The notes: generated by a model not told the origin, from the sequence alone. A stretch of DNA of 64,000 nt from Mactromeris polynyma (GCA_032209605.1 JASFXZ010000012.1:3844001-3908000), one strand, 5' to 3'. Positions 24,067 to 37,224 are shown, counted from the stretch's first letter. Translations and numbers: made by a program.

Positions 24067-24954
24067 GCCTTCACACATGGACTAGGCAAAGAAGACGTTA
24101 TAATCAGACAGGGACTGCACCGGGTCTGCATAGTGGCAGCTGTTTATCGAGCGATGATAGTTGCATATTTGAGCAATGGGCAGTGCCTGCTTAAGTTTCA
24201 GTGCTAATGCGACCCTGAGGTGTCTAATTTTGGCAAAAAAACGGTATCAGATAGGAACTGCGTCACTGCTCAGAGTCTGCATGGTGGCAGCATCATGCTT
24301 TGCCATATGGAGTTTCAGTACTATCCTTAAAAAAATTAACGGTGACCGTGTGGTTATGATTACGGCATAGAAGACAAATTTAGGCAAACCATGCATGGTT
24401 ATAGCTTTAAATCCGGCGCTAGCAGTCAAATGTTTGAGCTTATTAAGTAAACTGTAGTGTGTGTTTTAATTAAAACAACAATTGATTACTGATGACCAAT
24501 TAAAGATTAAAAATCATGTAATATACTAGCAATAGAAACTGTGACTGTACTGCGCAATGTATGAAACACCAGGGTCATTCATGCAATAGCTGAACAAGGG
24601 TCGAAATATTTTGGGTACGAAACACGAAATGGATCTAGGTCAACCTAACTGAGAGGGACACACTTTTAAGTTCATCAAATGATTACGTGAATTGATGACT
24701 GTTTTCACTCTTGTATTTACTTCAAAATACAGTTAAACATTGCTATAAATTGGTAAGAAAGTCCTGCAATTGAAAGCTCAAGGTTTCAAAACTTTAAAAA
24801 ATGCCTCCACTAAAACTTTCAACAACAGCCTTTCACGAAAAAACCGGCGCGTTTATCAATAAAAATCTTTTAAGATACTTACAGAGCTCTGTATGCTCTG
24901 CATCATTAATTTATTTTAGGTTGATTAAGTGAAACAAGTTTTAGCAACTTATAT

Positions 24955-25157
24955 TAATCACTATCAACACCTCATCCCTGATGTTATCCATCGCCATAAG
25001 AGATAAGCCAGCTTTCCTTTTTTATGCTGAGCATCAAGCAAGGGAGATACTGGTACCATTTGCATTTAGTGTTCGGTATAAATTGACGCAGACAGGGATC
25101 AAACCTGAGACCTACTGATCCAGAAGCGGACGCACAACCGCTAGGCTATCGAGGTGG
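24955..25157 (-). repeat. tRNA-derived SINE
   Basis: On the minus strand, ATAGCCTAGCGGTT (A box, complement near 25137-25150) and GGTTTGATCCC (B box, complement near 25090-25100) are spaced as in a tRNA. The body contains GATGCTCAGCAT-like motifs also seen loosely near 320-345 and 23257. This is a different family from the two SINEs at 10.3 and 23.9 kb. Confidence 0.6.
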
Positions 25158-26820
25158 TACACATATGTAATTAATAATTTCATATTATCCATTTTATTTG
25201 ACCAAATTTAAGGAGATGCTGACATGTCACATTGGTCGATAGATATTTTAAATGGATGAGTACCATGCCGAAGGTACTGCTTGTAAGAGAAATACTGGCA
25301 ATTTGGTTCCAGCATATTATTGTACATGTATAATATCAAACGTCACAAGGAATAATACGATGTCTGATTTGTCAACAATGAAAATCTAAAAAGTAGGTCA
25401 TGAGTTCAAAAGTAGGTCAACTTCATCATCACGCCCAATGTCGATCTATGCATCCTCTAATTTGCCTATCGATATGATCACATTACAAATCAATAAATCA
25501 AAATAGGTATTATATTTTAACGATAAAACTTCAAATAAGAAGGCCTGAATAGACAGAATTTCTTTTCAAAATATGCCGCTTTTGAACTTCAAATCGGACG
25601 TCGGTTTCAGCGCCCTCAAAGAAAATATAAGCAAAGTTAGGATATGATACTCACTGTTGCACTTTATGCAAACATTTTTAACCATTTTTGGTGTCTCGTA
25701 CAGACGATAAGCGTTCTAAAACACTGTTAGAAGTCTAGAAATCGCAGCAGATTTCCATCGCTTCAAAATCCAACATGGCGGATATTTTGATAATTTGGCG
25801 ACTTTGTCAATCTCCGGTGGTCTCCGCTCGGCAGCCTCCGTCGCGCATGCGTATTAGTATAGTATATTCCATATTTGGTCATTGCCCGCTGGGGACCACC
25901 AGCCTAGTGCTGTATTGATTGGCTAAACTAAGTTGTGGCCACAATATAAAGAAAGTGTTGCGGATGTCACCTCTGTGCCACCGTACTGTATTGCATGATG
26001 ACGTTTCCATTGACGCTTTTTTGGCGCTGAATATTGTCGGTAGTGAGGTGTTGTAGATAGGAAAAATGACGTCATTCCATCGATTTCCGGGTCGAAAAAC
26101 AACAAGTGACCATCGACTGTCAACAAAATTGAAAGATGAAGATTAGTGTACAAGTTTATGAGAAGCTCATGGAGCTGGTCAGGGGTTATGCATGTCTGTA
26201 TGACTCCTTGATGTCGGAGTATAAAGACTATTCCCTCCAGAAAAATATTTGGAAGAAATTACAAAAGAAATGAACGAAGAATCCATGAGTTGTAAGTACC
26301 ATGGCTGTTATCTTCTCTGGAAAGTATGTACTAATTATTTCAATGCACCTGCCCAGGAGAATTTGTAATAATTTGCTCTGCAATAGATGTAATAATATAT
26401 TCCGGTACATATATATAATAATTTATGTCTATAATAATATATGGTCTATATGTATGCAAAATGGATGTAATTATCTGTTTCAGGGGAAGCATTGAAGAAA
26501 GTATGGAAGCAAGGGCGTGACTTCTTTACAAAGAAGAGAAATTCAGTTATGTAAAAGCGGATCTGCAGCCAAAAAATCAAGACAGGCCCACTGTACGAGC
26601 AGATGATATTTTTGGTCGATCATGTAGCAGCCAGGAGGTGACTTTCTTATATTTCTTATATACACAAGCAAAGTACTCCAACAGTAATCTGCAACTGAAA
26701 GGATTCTTTGTCTATTGACTATATTCATCAATTTATCATTCACAAAATTATTCATATTTCAAGTGGACTCAGAATTGGAGTAGATTCTATTCTTTTGAAA
26801 AATTGAAAATAATACTATAT
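25158..26820. other. Non-coding stretch, nothing recognised
   Basis: No recognisable protein. A region near 25760-25900 is GC-richer and CpG-containing, but no gene starts there that I can support. Confidence 0.45.
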
Positions 26821-26823
26821 GTT

Positions 26824-26957
26824 AATAAATAAGTGATTTGATATTGGCCCTGTTATTTGTCCGAGGGCAGTCGTATTGGCACGAGGCCGAAGGCCGAGGG
26901 CCAATACGACTGTCCCGAGGACAAATAACAGGGCCAATGTCAAATCACTTATTTATT
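26824..26957. repeat. Long hairpin (inverted repeat)
   Basis: The left arm, from AATAAATAAGTGATTTGA to CAGTCGTATTGGC, pairs with the right arm ending TCAAATCACTTATTTATT. The arms are about 55 bp with few mismatches, around a short GC-rich loop (GAGGCCGAAGGCCGAGG). A related direct copy starts near 27290. This is a fold-back, MITE-like structure. Confidence 0.8.
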
Positions 26958-27473
26958 GACAATTTTATTAAATAACTTCATGCACTTATAAATAAAGGAT
27001 TCAAAGTTTAAATACATAACAAAAATAAACCAATGTTTCTGTTTTTCTTTGTCCATGTATCAATATACTAATAAATCGTGTTTTTTTTCTGTATACGCTA
27101 AAACTATGAATTAGTTCAGGGCTAAAAACTGTCGACGAACGTTTAAATACTGACTTTAAAATAAAATGGCTGCCGTTTCCGAATTCCCAGCTGCGAATCT
27201 ATATCATTTTTTGGCCCTGTTTAATTAGCCAATCAAATTCTTTAAAATGCAGGCCAATATCAATATCAGTTAGCGGCCCCGGGCCGAAAAGTGATATAGA
27301 TATTGGCACTGTTAAAGAGGAGGCCTTTGTATTATTGGACGAGGCAAAAGCTGTGTTTACGGGCTAATAATTAATAGTTATTTAATAAATGGGTGTTATT
27401 ACCACTATTCAACGTATGTTATGTTATAATATAATTTATCACATAAAAAAACAAATTAACAGTTATATTATTA

Positions 27474-28255
27474 GTTATACAGGTTGTTGACAGGGTATAT
27501 GGGGGAATATAACCAGTTTGTGTGCCATATAACCCGAGGCGTTAGCCGAGGGTTATATGAATCGCAGACTGGTTATATTCCCCCATATACCCTTTCAACA
27601 ACCTGTATAACGTATTTATAATACTGCAATTCCGTGTTTTCATACGAATTTAGTTAAACAAGCAATGTTTCGATGCCTAGCTCTCTAGATCTAATAATTA
27701 GATCTGTGTATTTTTGGTGTTTTTGGTTCATAAAATTGTTTAGAGTGTTTTAGTTTTGTAAAATATCAGTTATTAAAACGTATTTCTTTAAAAATATATC
27801 GGGAATTACTTGTTGTAGATCAAAATATTTTTATTTCACTCACACGTTATATTGCCTGAAAATTAATTGCATTACCCCGTAAGGTACCCCAATTCACATG
27901 GTTAAGCGCGCGCTTGCTCTCTAATTTTTATTTTCAAGCGTCTGATCTCATGGACTTTATCGAACTGAATTTTGCTCAAACCTTAAAAAATATATCGTTT
28001 TGAATATTAATACTAGCACACATGTAATCTGTTCAATATTTATTGAATCATGTGTGAATATCAATTGTCAATTTCTAGTAACTTGCAGACATCAAGAGAT
28101 CAAAGTTTTCGAGTCGAGCCGTCAACGAAAATTGTCACGAGGCGCATGAAGGGAAAAACGTCATATACCCTGTCAGCGCCGTGTATATAGAATCCTATAC
28201 GCGAGCCTTTAACCAATGAAAATACTGGAATTTTCTCTGCAGTATTATAAGACTA
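27474..28255. mobile_element. Fold-back element with hairpin end
   Basis: The left end is a hairpin of about 138 bp (27474-27611), arms GTTATACAGGTTGTTGA and inverse, with CATATAACCC/GGGTTATATG near the loop. Motifs from it recur inverted near 28166-28255: CATATACCCTGTCA matches TGACAGGGTATATG, and TGCAGTATTATA matches TATAATACTGCA. The pair probably delimits one non-autonomous element. The exact right border is uncertain and no TSD was found. Confidence 0.5.
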
Positions 28256-28430
28256 GATGTAAACTAAAAATAAACTAGATGGTTGTTTTTAATAAAAACA
28301 CATGTCTCCAAGATGGCCGTTTGTCAATAATTGCAATACTGATACACGATGTTAGAATAAAATATCAAGCAAACAAGAAATATAGTATCTGATCAGTTCA
28401 CCATTGAATATGTATAAAAACATCAAAGGG

Positions 28431-28905
28431 CCATAACTCGATAATTATCTGAGCAGAACAAACGACAAGGATGCACAACTACACTTGATGGTTATTAATC
28501 CTGTGAAATTTGGTCGAAATTCAACCAGTCGTATAGGAGATGAAACACAGACACACTTCATAGGTATAAAATAGGGCCAGAACTCCATAAAAAATTATCC
28601 GAGCGGGAGAAAGTAATGGAGATGCACAACTACACTTGATTTTGATCAATCCTATGAAGTTTTGCTGAAATCCAAGCAGCAGTATTGGAGATGAAGCGCG
28701 GACAAACTTTAAGGTATCAAAACTTCAAAGGGCCATAACTCAGTAAATAATTATCCAAGCGAAACAGAACAATGGAGATGCACAACTACACATGATGTTG
28801 ATCAATCCTATGAAGTTTGGCTGAAATTCAACCAGCAGTATTGAAGATGAAGCACGGACAAGATAAAAGTGGGCGGACGGACAGACAGACGCTGAAGACA
28901 AAAAA
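28431..28905. repeat. Tandem repeat of about 145 bp, three copies
   Basis: Each copy has AAAGGGCCATAACTC, then ATTATC(T/C)GAGCG, GATGCACAACTACACTTGAT, ATCAATCCTATGAAGTTT and GAGATGAAGC(A/G)CGGACA. The array closes with GGGCGGACGGACAGACAGAC. Single-copy fragments of the same repeat lie near 29835-29905 and 59575-59625. Such arrays are widespread in bivalves (general knowledge). Confidence 0.8.
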
Positions 28906-29900
28906 CTCGGAAGAGAGGGAGACATAATAACAAAACAGAAACAGACATTATTATTGACATTATAAGTTTGCTGCTATCTCCCTCTCTCTCCCTTCTTTTC
29001 TTCCTCCATCTCTGTCTGGTGCTGCCCTCAGCCAGGCAGCGCATTGTTCCCTCACCTCGGCAGAGCGTCTGGACTTCATGACAGCCTCTGAAAGAAGTGC
29101 ATGTACCATGAATCTATCTATCTATAAAATTAGAGCTATCACTGAAAGTGATAAATATCTCTCATAAATGTTTTGCTGCATGAAATTATGACATAAGATA
29201 TTTTACATGTATGACATGTAAGCATTTCTTAACGATAATTAGAATTCTATAACCTCTAGGCCAACACTGAAGAACAGTTTTCAGGTATATATGCATGAGT
29301 TTAAGTCAAGTTGCATGCAACCTGACTTAATGGTCTTGATAAAACACACAAATCCATTGAATATTTTCGCTTGTTTGAAACAAACTTCTAAGGTTTTATA
29401 ATTATCTGCAGATAAAATATGATAACCTTACTCATAAAAGCTGCACTAGAGTCTTGAGTTTTCCAAATTCTAGTTTTTCCTTCACCCCTGACCAGTTGTA
29501 AGTGACTGCCACATTTGTCGTCAAACAATAATTCAAGACACGGCGGCACGAGTCATTTAAGTCTCTGTCGCCTAGCAGAGACAGAAGGCTAACCTGAAGA
29601 GATAACAAGAGCGCATACCAACGCAAAATACGCCGGTTATACAATTTTTGTCACTAGAGTTTGAAATAAAGCAGTATGCAAATGACTCATCTCCAATGCA
29701 ATGTATTTAATAAGAATAATATACATGTATGTACAAGATATTATGCCGATACACATTCAGACGAAGTAGATTGGACAATGAATTCCAAACTTATTGATCG
29801 GACAAGAACATTTTTAGGAAATTTCTCTGATGAAGATATGCCCAACTGCACTTGATACTGATCAATCCCGTAAAGTTTTGTTGAAATCCAACAAGCAGTT
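28906..29900. other. Non-coding stretch
   Basis: A CT-rich patch (28976-29010) and a fragment of the 145-bp repeat near 29835 are the only features seen. Confidence 0.5.
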
Positions 29901-29915
29901 TTTGGAATGCTTCCT

Positions 29916-30764
29916 TTACGAGCAAATCACTTTATCCAGCTCATTTTGCAATGACAAATCAGTCAGTGGTCTACCAAATGGTAATTTTTTATATTTGCTG
30001 TTCTTGTTAGTGACAAAGGAACACCATGTAGGATAACATTTTTCATGGTCACCAGAAGGATGCTGGCTGATTGAACATAGCGCTTTGTCTAAACAATCTG
30101 GATTGCCTCTTTTTCTGCGCAACAGCGTAGTTGAAACATTTTTGAAGGTAATGTATAACTTTAGATGTGAGTGCTTTGTGTCCCTGTTGTAATGTATACA
30201 GAGAATTGGTGAAGTTCTTTTTGACATGGTTTTTGTCAGACCGTTTGCATATACTGGAATCAACTTCTGATCTAAGTCATGAAGTTGTTGTCGTATCATC
30301 ATCAGCAATGATTGTTGACGTTTTGACACCTGCTGATCGCACCGACTTAACCATTGAAACAACCATGTCAGGCTCCATGCTTTTGGTACTGCCATCATAA
30401 TTTAGCCTACAATCATGTGTTACAGCAGTATTCTTACCCAATCTAGTGGCACTTTCACATACACGGCAAGTCTTCGATCTTACAGCATAACTGATGATCT
30501 TTCCTGTCTCTACACCGATCATTGAGCAGTGTCCTACAAGTATATAATATGCACGATAGTATACAAATGAAATCATAATGAACAATCAAATCACTACTCA
30601 GTGATTATGTCAGTCTTATAAGGATAACAGTAAATACATGTTATGCACATTATCTGAAGAAACTCAGTACATTACTTACCTGATAAACTGTCGTAAGACT
30701 TGCCACTGCCCCTTTCTGCCACCCTGCATCAACACTAGCCGCACTTGTTGATTCTCCTTGGCGT
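29916..30764 (-). pseudogene. Mutator-like transposase, catalytic region (decayed)
   Basis: Two minus-strand exons can be traced. Exon 30764-30680 (acceptor ATTACAG, donor GTAAGT) encodes a SVDAGWQK...GSGKSYDSLSG block but needs a frame change after WQK. Exon 30533 to about 29920 continues in phase (HCSMIGVETGK), then DCRLNYDGSTKSMEPDMVVSM, an ADDD motif, and after a TGA and a later frameshift GNPDCLDKALCSISQHPSGDHE. This order matches the Mutator-like transposase domain of animal MULEs, with candidate acidic residues in SVDAG, EPDM and ADDD. At least two frame changes and one stop show it is dead. The N-terminal part lies at 32.5-33.0 kb beyond a 1.8-kb intron. Confidence 0.75.
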
Positions 30765-30834
30765 CTGTAATGATATATCCAAAACAATAATCAAATGTTG
30801 CATACTATTTTATGCTTACCAGCAAGGGCAATAA

Positions 30835-31388
30835 TAATCCGAGCCTTCTCTGTCCCTAAACCAGCCCCTTTTACGATTTTTGATATTTCATGTTGCTGGT
30901 TAGGGTCAGAGGAACTCCTATAGTAAAAACCCGGGGATTTCCTCTCCCGCGCGGGAGAGGAACTTTAAATCAATATATCTATGTAAACATTCATTGGATT
31001 AACATTTCAAGCATATACATCTATTATCAATATATTAATTAACCTATCTGAACCGTAACATTTGTTTTGAAAACCTTTAATACGTTGTAACGGTCAATCC
31101 TTTTCAGAGTAAGCTAAAAAAATAATTTTCTTCATGTAAATATGTATTTGGGTCAAAGCACCTGGCTGTCACGTGATCGATGCAGATTGGTAAATTAAAT
31201 ATCAATTTACCGATTTGTTCGGCTAACTTCTCGTTAAAATGAGACCAAACGCCACATACACCGTTGAAAGTATACGACTACACGACTGTGTGGTTTTCAG
31301 TAATCCCCGGGTTTTTACTATAGGAGTTCCTCTGACCCTACGCCGCAAAAAAAAAAAAAGGCTATAGGGTCAGAGAAGTCTCGGATTA
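30835..31388. mobile_element. MULE-type MITE with 9-bp TSD
   Basis: The ends are TAATCCGAG(C/A)CTTCTCTG in inverted orientation. The 9 bases GGGCAATAA flank both sides exactly (30826-30834 and 31389-31397), as expected for Mutator-type transposition. It lies in the large intron of the decayed Mutator-like gene. Most of its length is a second MITE inserted inside it (30901-31340). Confidence 0.75.
30901..31340. mobile_element. Nested MITE with 39-bp perfect TIRs
   Basis: Positions 30901-30939 (TAGGGTCAGAGGAACTCC...) and 31302-31340 are perfect reverse complements over 39 bp. The terminal TA could be the target duplication. The start TAGGGTCAGAG also matches the inner side of the host MITE's terminus, so the two may be related families. 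The interior has no ORF. Confidence 0.8.
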
Positions 31389-31640
31389 GGGCAATAAGTG
31401 CATTATTTATTCCACACATTAGACTATAATTCACTTGTTTCCATTGAAATAAAGATTATAATGTGTTGAGTAAATAAATATAATCTCACTGATCACAGAT
31501 GGTGAAATATCCATACTTGTGAAAATACTGTTTTAAAGATAACACCAAAAATGAAAAGTAAAAGGGTGTCAGTATGATCAATAAAATATTTCATTCAAAC
31601 ATTATATGAGCTCCGCTATGGGATTTACAACTTCTTCTGT

Positions 31641-31811
31641 AAGTGACGTCAATTTCAGAAAACGCAACATGTGATGTCACTATTTGCAAGCAGGAAACAA
31701 TATTTACTACATATGGTGACTTCGTTTTCATGTTGCCATATGGGGAAAATATTGCTTACTGTCAGTACATGGTGACGTCAAATGTTACGTTTTCTGTAAA
31801 TGACGTCACTT
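31641..31811. mobile_element. Short MITE with TGACGTCA-bearing inverted ends
   Basis: Ends AAGTGACGTCA(A/T)TT(T/A)CAGAAAACG and the inverse give about 42-bp imperfect inverted repeats within 171 bp. Each end carries TGACGTCA, and a second, inner TGA(T/C)GTCAC occurs in each arm. The TSD is not clear. Confidence 0.65.
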
Positions 31812-32548
31812 AATTTGTCATAGCTAATTATTGATGAAATAATCATGAATTTGCACGTACATATGCGAGGCAATTCTCAAGTTCTAAGTTGTTTAGCTCT
31901 GTATTTAACATTTAATAAATTTATGTTTTTAAAGACGCTACAAGTGATACTAGCTCTATGAGGAAGATCAAGTACAAGAACAAATAATCTTTTTTTGGGC
32001 AACTTGCAGCTTTTTTCCCCTTTCTTATTGAGACAAACCTACCATGATGAACAGGTATGTTTTCTCAGCACAGACATTAATGGTTTCCATCAAGGGCTTT
32101 TGTTTTTAAATTTATCCACAATATGTGCAAACTTCATTATGATGTAATAAAGAGCAGTCATCACAAGTTTAGAGCAACAAGTAACATTTTTAACTGACAT
32201 ATATGAAACATCATACATCAAAAATGACTAAAGTTGATAAGTCCATATACATTCAGCTGTAGCTAACTTTGTGTTAGCATCACATATTCTCTTATGTCGC
32301 TTCCCAGTGGGTACATTGTTAGTATAGCCACATTGAATATTACTGCATGGAACTGATAAGAAAAGAATAATTTAAATATGAAACATGGCATGACAAAATC
32401 AGCCTTAGTGACATTAGCTACTTATGGTGTACTTATAAATTGAATTATAGAATTATATGCACAAGGACAACACAACAACTCCGCTAACTGTCAAAAGAAT
32501 ACAGCATTAAGCACACATTGAGATTACAAAAGAAACACTAAAACCAAC

Positions 32549-33034
32549 CTTTTATAATTGCTGCAAATCCATATGTGGTGGACCCCAGTGGCATGTGACA
32601 ACTGGAGTGGCACACCACACCTCTTACATGCAGATAATGCATCAGCAAGAACGCCTAATTCAACCACCCTTATACATGTCCGCCAGTCTCCAGCTCCCTC
32701 ATACTCAACCAAAATGTCATCAGCAACATTACACAGGTCAGGTAGGTCATTCTGTGAGACCAGGCCTTTCAAAATGTGTGAAAGTAATATTGTAAATATG
32801 TTTATCCGTTGATGTTGCCAATAACCTCGCAGCATGACCTGGACAATATTACTGATTTTTAAGTGGTACAGTACGAACTTAAAATATGAGTCCGTTAATT
32901 ATACGTACCATAACCATGGTCTCCGGTTGCATCATTACTTGTAATATCAATTCCGTTTCGCCATCTCTTCGAACGATGATTGTTCGCCGTTGTAATTGTT
33001 TTTCGTTTTTAAATCCATGCTTGATTTTACCCAT
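32549..33034 (-). pseudogene. N-terminal exons of the same Mutator-like gene
   Basis: A likely start ATG at 33034 (MGKIKHGFKNEKQLQRRTII) opens a short basic exon that could end at a GTACGT donor near 32908. A second exon, ending at 32549 with a GTTGGT donor, contains RVVELGVLADALSACKRCG followed by VPLQLSHATGVH. That resembles the Cys-containing N-terminal segment of Mutator-like proteins. Strand and order agree with the catalytic exons at 29.9-30.8 kb. The IS3EU element begins only 130 bp upstream of the ATG. Confidence 0.5.
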
Positions 33035-33198
33035 TGTCAAACTATAGCATGCAAACAACGCGAAAAGCGGACTGTGCAGAAGGGAGGTAAATCTTGATGT
33101 CGCAAAAGTTAATAATATCGGAATACGATTTAGAATTAACAAAATGGAAGCGAATCGCTACAGTACGGAGCCCCTAAAATGACATTCCATATTCTTTT

Positions 33199-33385
33199 TT
33201 TTATTTCGTTTAAACGTAATATTAATTCGTTTAAACGTAATATTATTTCGTTTAAACGTAATATTAATTCGTTTAAACGTAATATTATTTCGTTTAAACG
33301 TAATATTAATTCGTTTAAACGTAATATTATTTCGTTTAAACGTAATATTATTTCGTTTAAACGTAATATATTTTCGTAAAAACGA
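33199..33385. repeat. Left subterminal array of GTTTAAAC palindromes
   Basis: About eight copies of a 21-bp unit, (A/T)TTCGTTTAAACGTAATATT, lie directly inside the left TIR. Each unit centres on the palindrome CGTTTAAACG, a plausible transposase-binding site. Long ORFs here on both strands are repeat artefacts. Confidence 0.9.
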
Positions 33386-36300
33386 AATAATATCTCGTGA
33401 ATCAGATGCAACACATGAAACGACATGACAACGTAAGTAAATTTCATATGAAAATATCACTTTTTGTAGAATTTGACCATGTTTTCTTGTAGGCCCCCTA
33501 GTGTTAATTTTAATAAGTGCTGGGTGAAATTCGTTCGTCAAATTGGAATCATCGATTGACATAATTTTAAGCTGAAAAGTTTTTACTTCTATCTACTAAC
33601 CACGTGGTAATAGTATGGCTCCTGTAAGTGTGGATAAATAAGACGGTGGCAATGTTTTACCACCAGGGCCTATCCTAAAATTCGAAGACTTTTTGAACAA
33701 CGCAAACAGTTGCCTGTTCCCAATATTAAGCATTTTTCTCGTAATTGTGAGCTCTTCGGTCCTAACCATTTAAAAATGTTCAATTATATTGATTCTAAAA
33801 CTGTAATGTACTGTATAAGGATTGTATTTGGTGGAGTGCAACCTAAAACTGCTTAGTGCTATTGTCACGAATGGCGATTTTCACGTCACCTACGGACTTA
33901 CGGAGGCGGGAGAATTTACGCGGTATTCATTATGATGTTAGTTTTACTGATTTCTGTTTTAAATGCTAGTTTAACTTCTGATCTGTTTACGGGTATATGG
34001 ACCATAAAAGGTATGAGCCAACTATGTGGTAAATTTTATATAATTATTATATTTTAAGATATATTTTAATTATGTCAATTTTTCGGATAAACATATTCGG
34101 ACATTAGCTACTAGGGTTTGATTTGGTTTGATTTTCATCTGAGTCATTTAAATGCGCTGTCAGTCTGCACAGGAACTGCCTGTGCTTATTAACTAGTGTT
34201 TTCCTCGATTTCACTGCTAGCAACTGATGCCTTAATTAGTACAAACAATTAGACAACCATGCTGGATCCTTCATGTTTATCTTCAATATTTGTTTTTCAT
34301 ATTTTACCTTCATTGTCAAGCATGGAGTCTAAATGCATCTCATCAAAAACGCGTAGCAAAGTCAGTCTTAGCTCAAATTTAAACACTTGGATTATATTGT
34401 TTTATGACATGGTTTTCGGATAGGTACATGTCAAAACTCAAATGCTGCCAAAATCTGATTTATTTGCATGCATGATGCATACACCAATGAAAAACGCAAA
34501 TAATGGCAATACATAGTTCTCACATCTACAATATTTACCTCCCTTGTTCTGAATTGTTGGCCATTTTGATAGGCAAATTTCCTTTAAGTTTATAGGGAAT
34601 ATAATGTAAATGATGTTAAAACTAATCTGATAAATCAAAAATAACTTATTCAGTATGCTCATGTTGGCATTTGGCTCAGTAAGTTAAAGAGAAAGTGGTT
34701 GTCACATGCAAATTCTCATGGTATTTTCTCAATTATCACATTTTTGGAAATTACCCAGGCTACAAGGGCTTATCAGTTACCGCCCGCCATTACATAGAGC
34801 TGTTTACTCGACTACCCATCGGATTTAAACTCAATTTGCATTATCAAGGCAGTGTTTTATTCATGGTTTTTGTTGCAACTGTACCATAATTGATTATTTA
34901 TTAATATGTCATAAGTTTTATTGGTGAAATATTTGATTTTATATGCATAAAATCGTCCCGACAAAATTTCAATCGGCCCCTATATAAAAAGTGCTACGGG
35001 AAAATGACGATATCCCATATGAGATATGACTGCATTTGACAGAAAATGTAAAATATCATCAAAAATGAAGGTAAAACGTGAAAAACATAAATGCTTGGAG
35101 TTATATGTGTAGGACTACTGATGCCTACCCTATTTGAATTAGTGATGGAAGCAGAGTTGTCAAAAAAAGAGGTTTTTACCATAAAACCAAGGAAGTTGGG
35201 TAATACTTGAAAAGCCTTGGTAATACTAATTTAGTAATACATGGGTAATACACCAGTTTCACAAGGCACTACACCCCCATTTTTTGAGTAAATATTACTG
35301 ACTGCTTAACCCTTTTCTCCATAGATACGCCGATTCATGCATCTACTGTAAATTTTAATTGTGAACTTTCCAATAGTCTATTGTATTAGAAAATCTAACA
35401 AGAAACAATGTTATGACTTATATGGATTGTTTAAAAAAAATTATATAAATGTTTAGCATAGCACATCGGCTTTACTAGCAATTCTAATTTATACTGTAAT
35501 CATTTAAGATGTTTAAATGCACAGTATCTTCACCCTGACAATAACCTCTACAAGCCTTATTTTAATTTATATCATGGCTAGCACTCTGGTTATGATTAAG
35601 TTGCAGGTTTGTTTTTTTCTGTATTATTGAATATTCAGTTAGAAGTTATGCTTGGAAGTTGTGCAGTGTACAATAACAATGAAAAATAAACATCCAGCTA
35701 CAAACTTTTCATATTATTAGTTTTTATTACTGAAGATGGGGCTAAGAAAGAAGCAATGTGCATGATTCCATCTCACTACCAAGGTGAAAATCACCCAGTT
35801 TATTGTTGAAAGGAAGTGAGCCACTCATAATCATATTGGCATTGTCCAGGACTTTTCACATGAGTCATAGTTAATACTAAACCGGTGGTGTGGTTGTCTT
35901 CTCTTCATAATAAAGTCTTCAATTTATGGTAAAAACTTAAAGAAAATTTTATAGTCGCTTAATTAATTATTATGCAACCGATTTCTGTTTTATTGCTTAT
36001 TAATTAACAATGAAATATCCACTAATAGTAATACTAACAGATTATGAAGTCATTCAGTTTGTTTGATCATGTTGCAGATCTATGAGCAAAATATATTATT
36101 TGCCAAATTTAAGAGGCAAAAACAAAGTCATCATTGTAAGGATCAGCAATGCATAATCTTTCTTTCTGTGATTTTATAGGACTTGTCATCTGTTTTATGA
36201 ATTACAAAGTGGCACTTGAGGTCATATTTATCAGGATCACCTGATGAACTACCACACTCATCACTCATTTTCCTGTCACATTGTTATTTTTGTTGGAAAT

Positions 36301-37224
36301 TAAAGGGTTTCAACCATTTAAAATTACAAGAAGTTTGAACATTGAGGTATAATGTCCTAATACATATTTATGTTAAAATAGACTTAGTAGTCCTTACTAA
36401 AAATAGAGTTGGATTAAACAGTATGTCTTTTTACAGACACAACTAAGGCTAAAAAGGTGGGTTCTCAATAAGATGTGTTCAGTGAAACATCTCCAAATTG
36501 TTAGTCATGGGAAACTCTTTTATCTAGATCTATTCCTTAATAAATTACTGCCACTTATAATAGCTGAATGAATTTTTTTAAACATTTTAAATTTATTTTG
36601 TACTGTTGCTAGATAATCGGGTTATTTTACTTTTGTAATATGTATGTGAGACATATATATGTGTATTGCAGATATTCGCACCTTCCTTATTTCTACTTGT
36701 CAAGTCCCTATTGTTCTATAAAACAAAGTTCTTCTGCAACTGGTAATTCCTAAACTGATTTTGACAAATGGTTAACTATGTAGCGAAGGTAAATGACAAA
36801 CAGTATTTCTGCTATTTTTTCAGATCAAGGATCATACCAGCTTTTTACTGCAAACTGGTTTCTGGCACATACTATCATGGACCAGTATCTAAGAGAGAGG
36901 GGGATTGAAGAACCTGTCATACAGAAGTTGAAAGATGACGGAGTAAGTTTTTAATGGATCATATTCCACAATTTTGCAGGGTGGGTTTTAGCAGATAGGA
37001 AAATACGTCCTGATCAATATTATCTGAATCAAGCAATATTGGGTATTACTTGATTATAAACATCCCAAAACCAAAAGTAAGTAAAAAGTAATTTGGTGAA
37101 GGAAGATAAAACCTAAAAAGTTAACAAGTTTCAATGTTTTATTCCTGGACAGCATATTTTGGATGATTACATGTATGTGACCTATGTCACTATATCAGAG
37201 TGGGCACATAGATCTGTCCTTTTC

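Noticed and set aside
25760..25900. CpG-rich patch as a promoter
   Set aside because: No start codon with coding frame or conserved exon follows within a reasonable distance.
28808..29044. Arg-rich minus-strand ORF
   Set aside because: It spans a tandem repeat tail and a CT-rich patch; low-complexity, no domain.
31641..31811. Cluster of cAMP-response elements as a promoter
   Set aside because: The sites are explained by the inverted ends of a small MITE, and no gene starts nearby.
33136..33562. Repetitive ORFs (FKRNNITFKRN, RLNEIILRLNE) at the left of the IS3EU element
   Set aside because: Translation of the GTTTAAAC subterminal array; the matching array at 46.35-46.66 kb gives a similar artefact.
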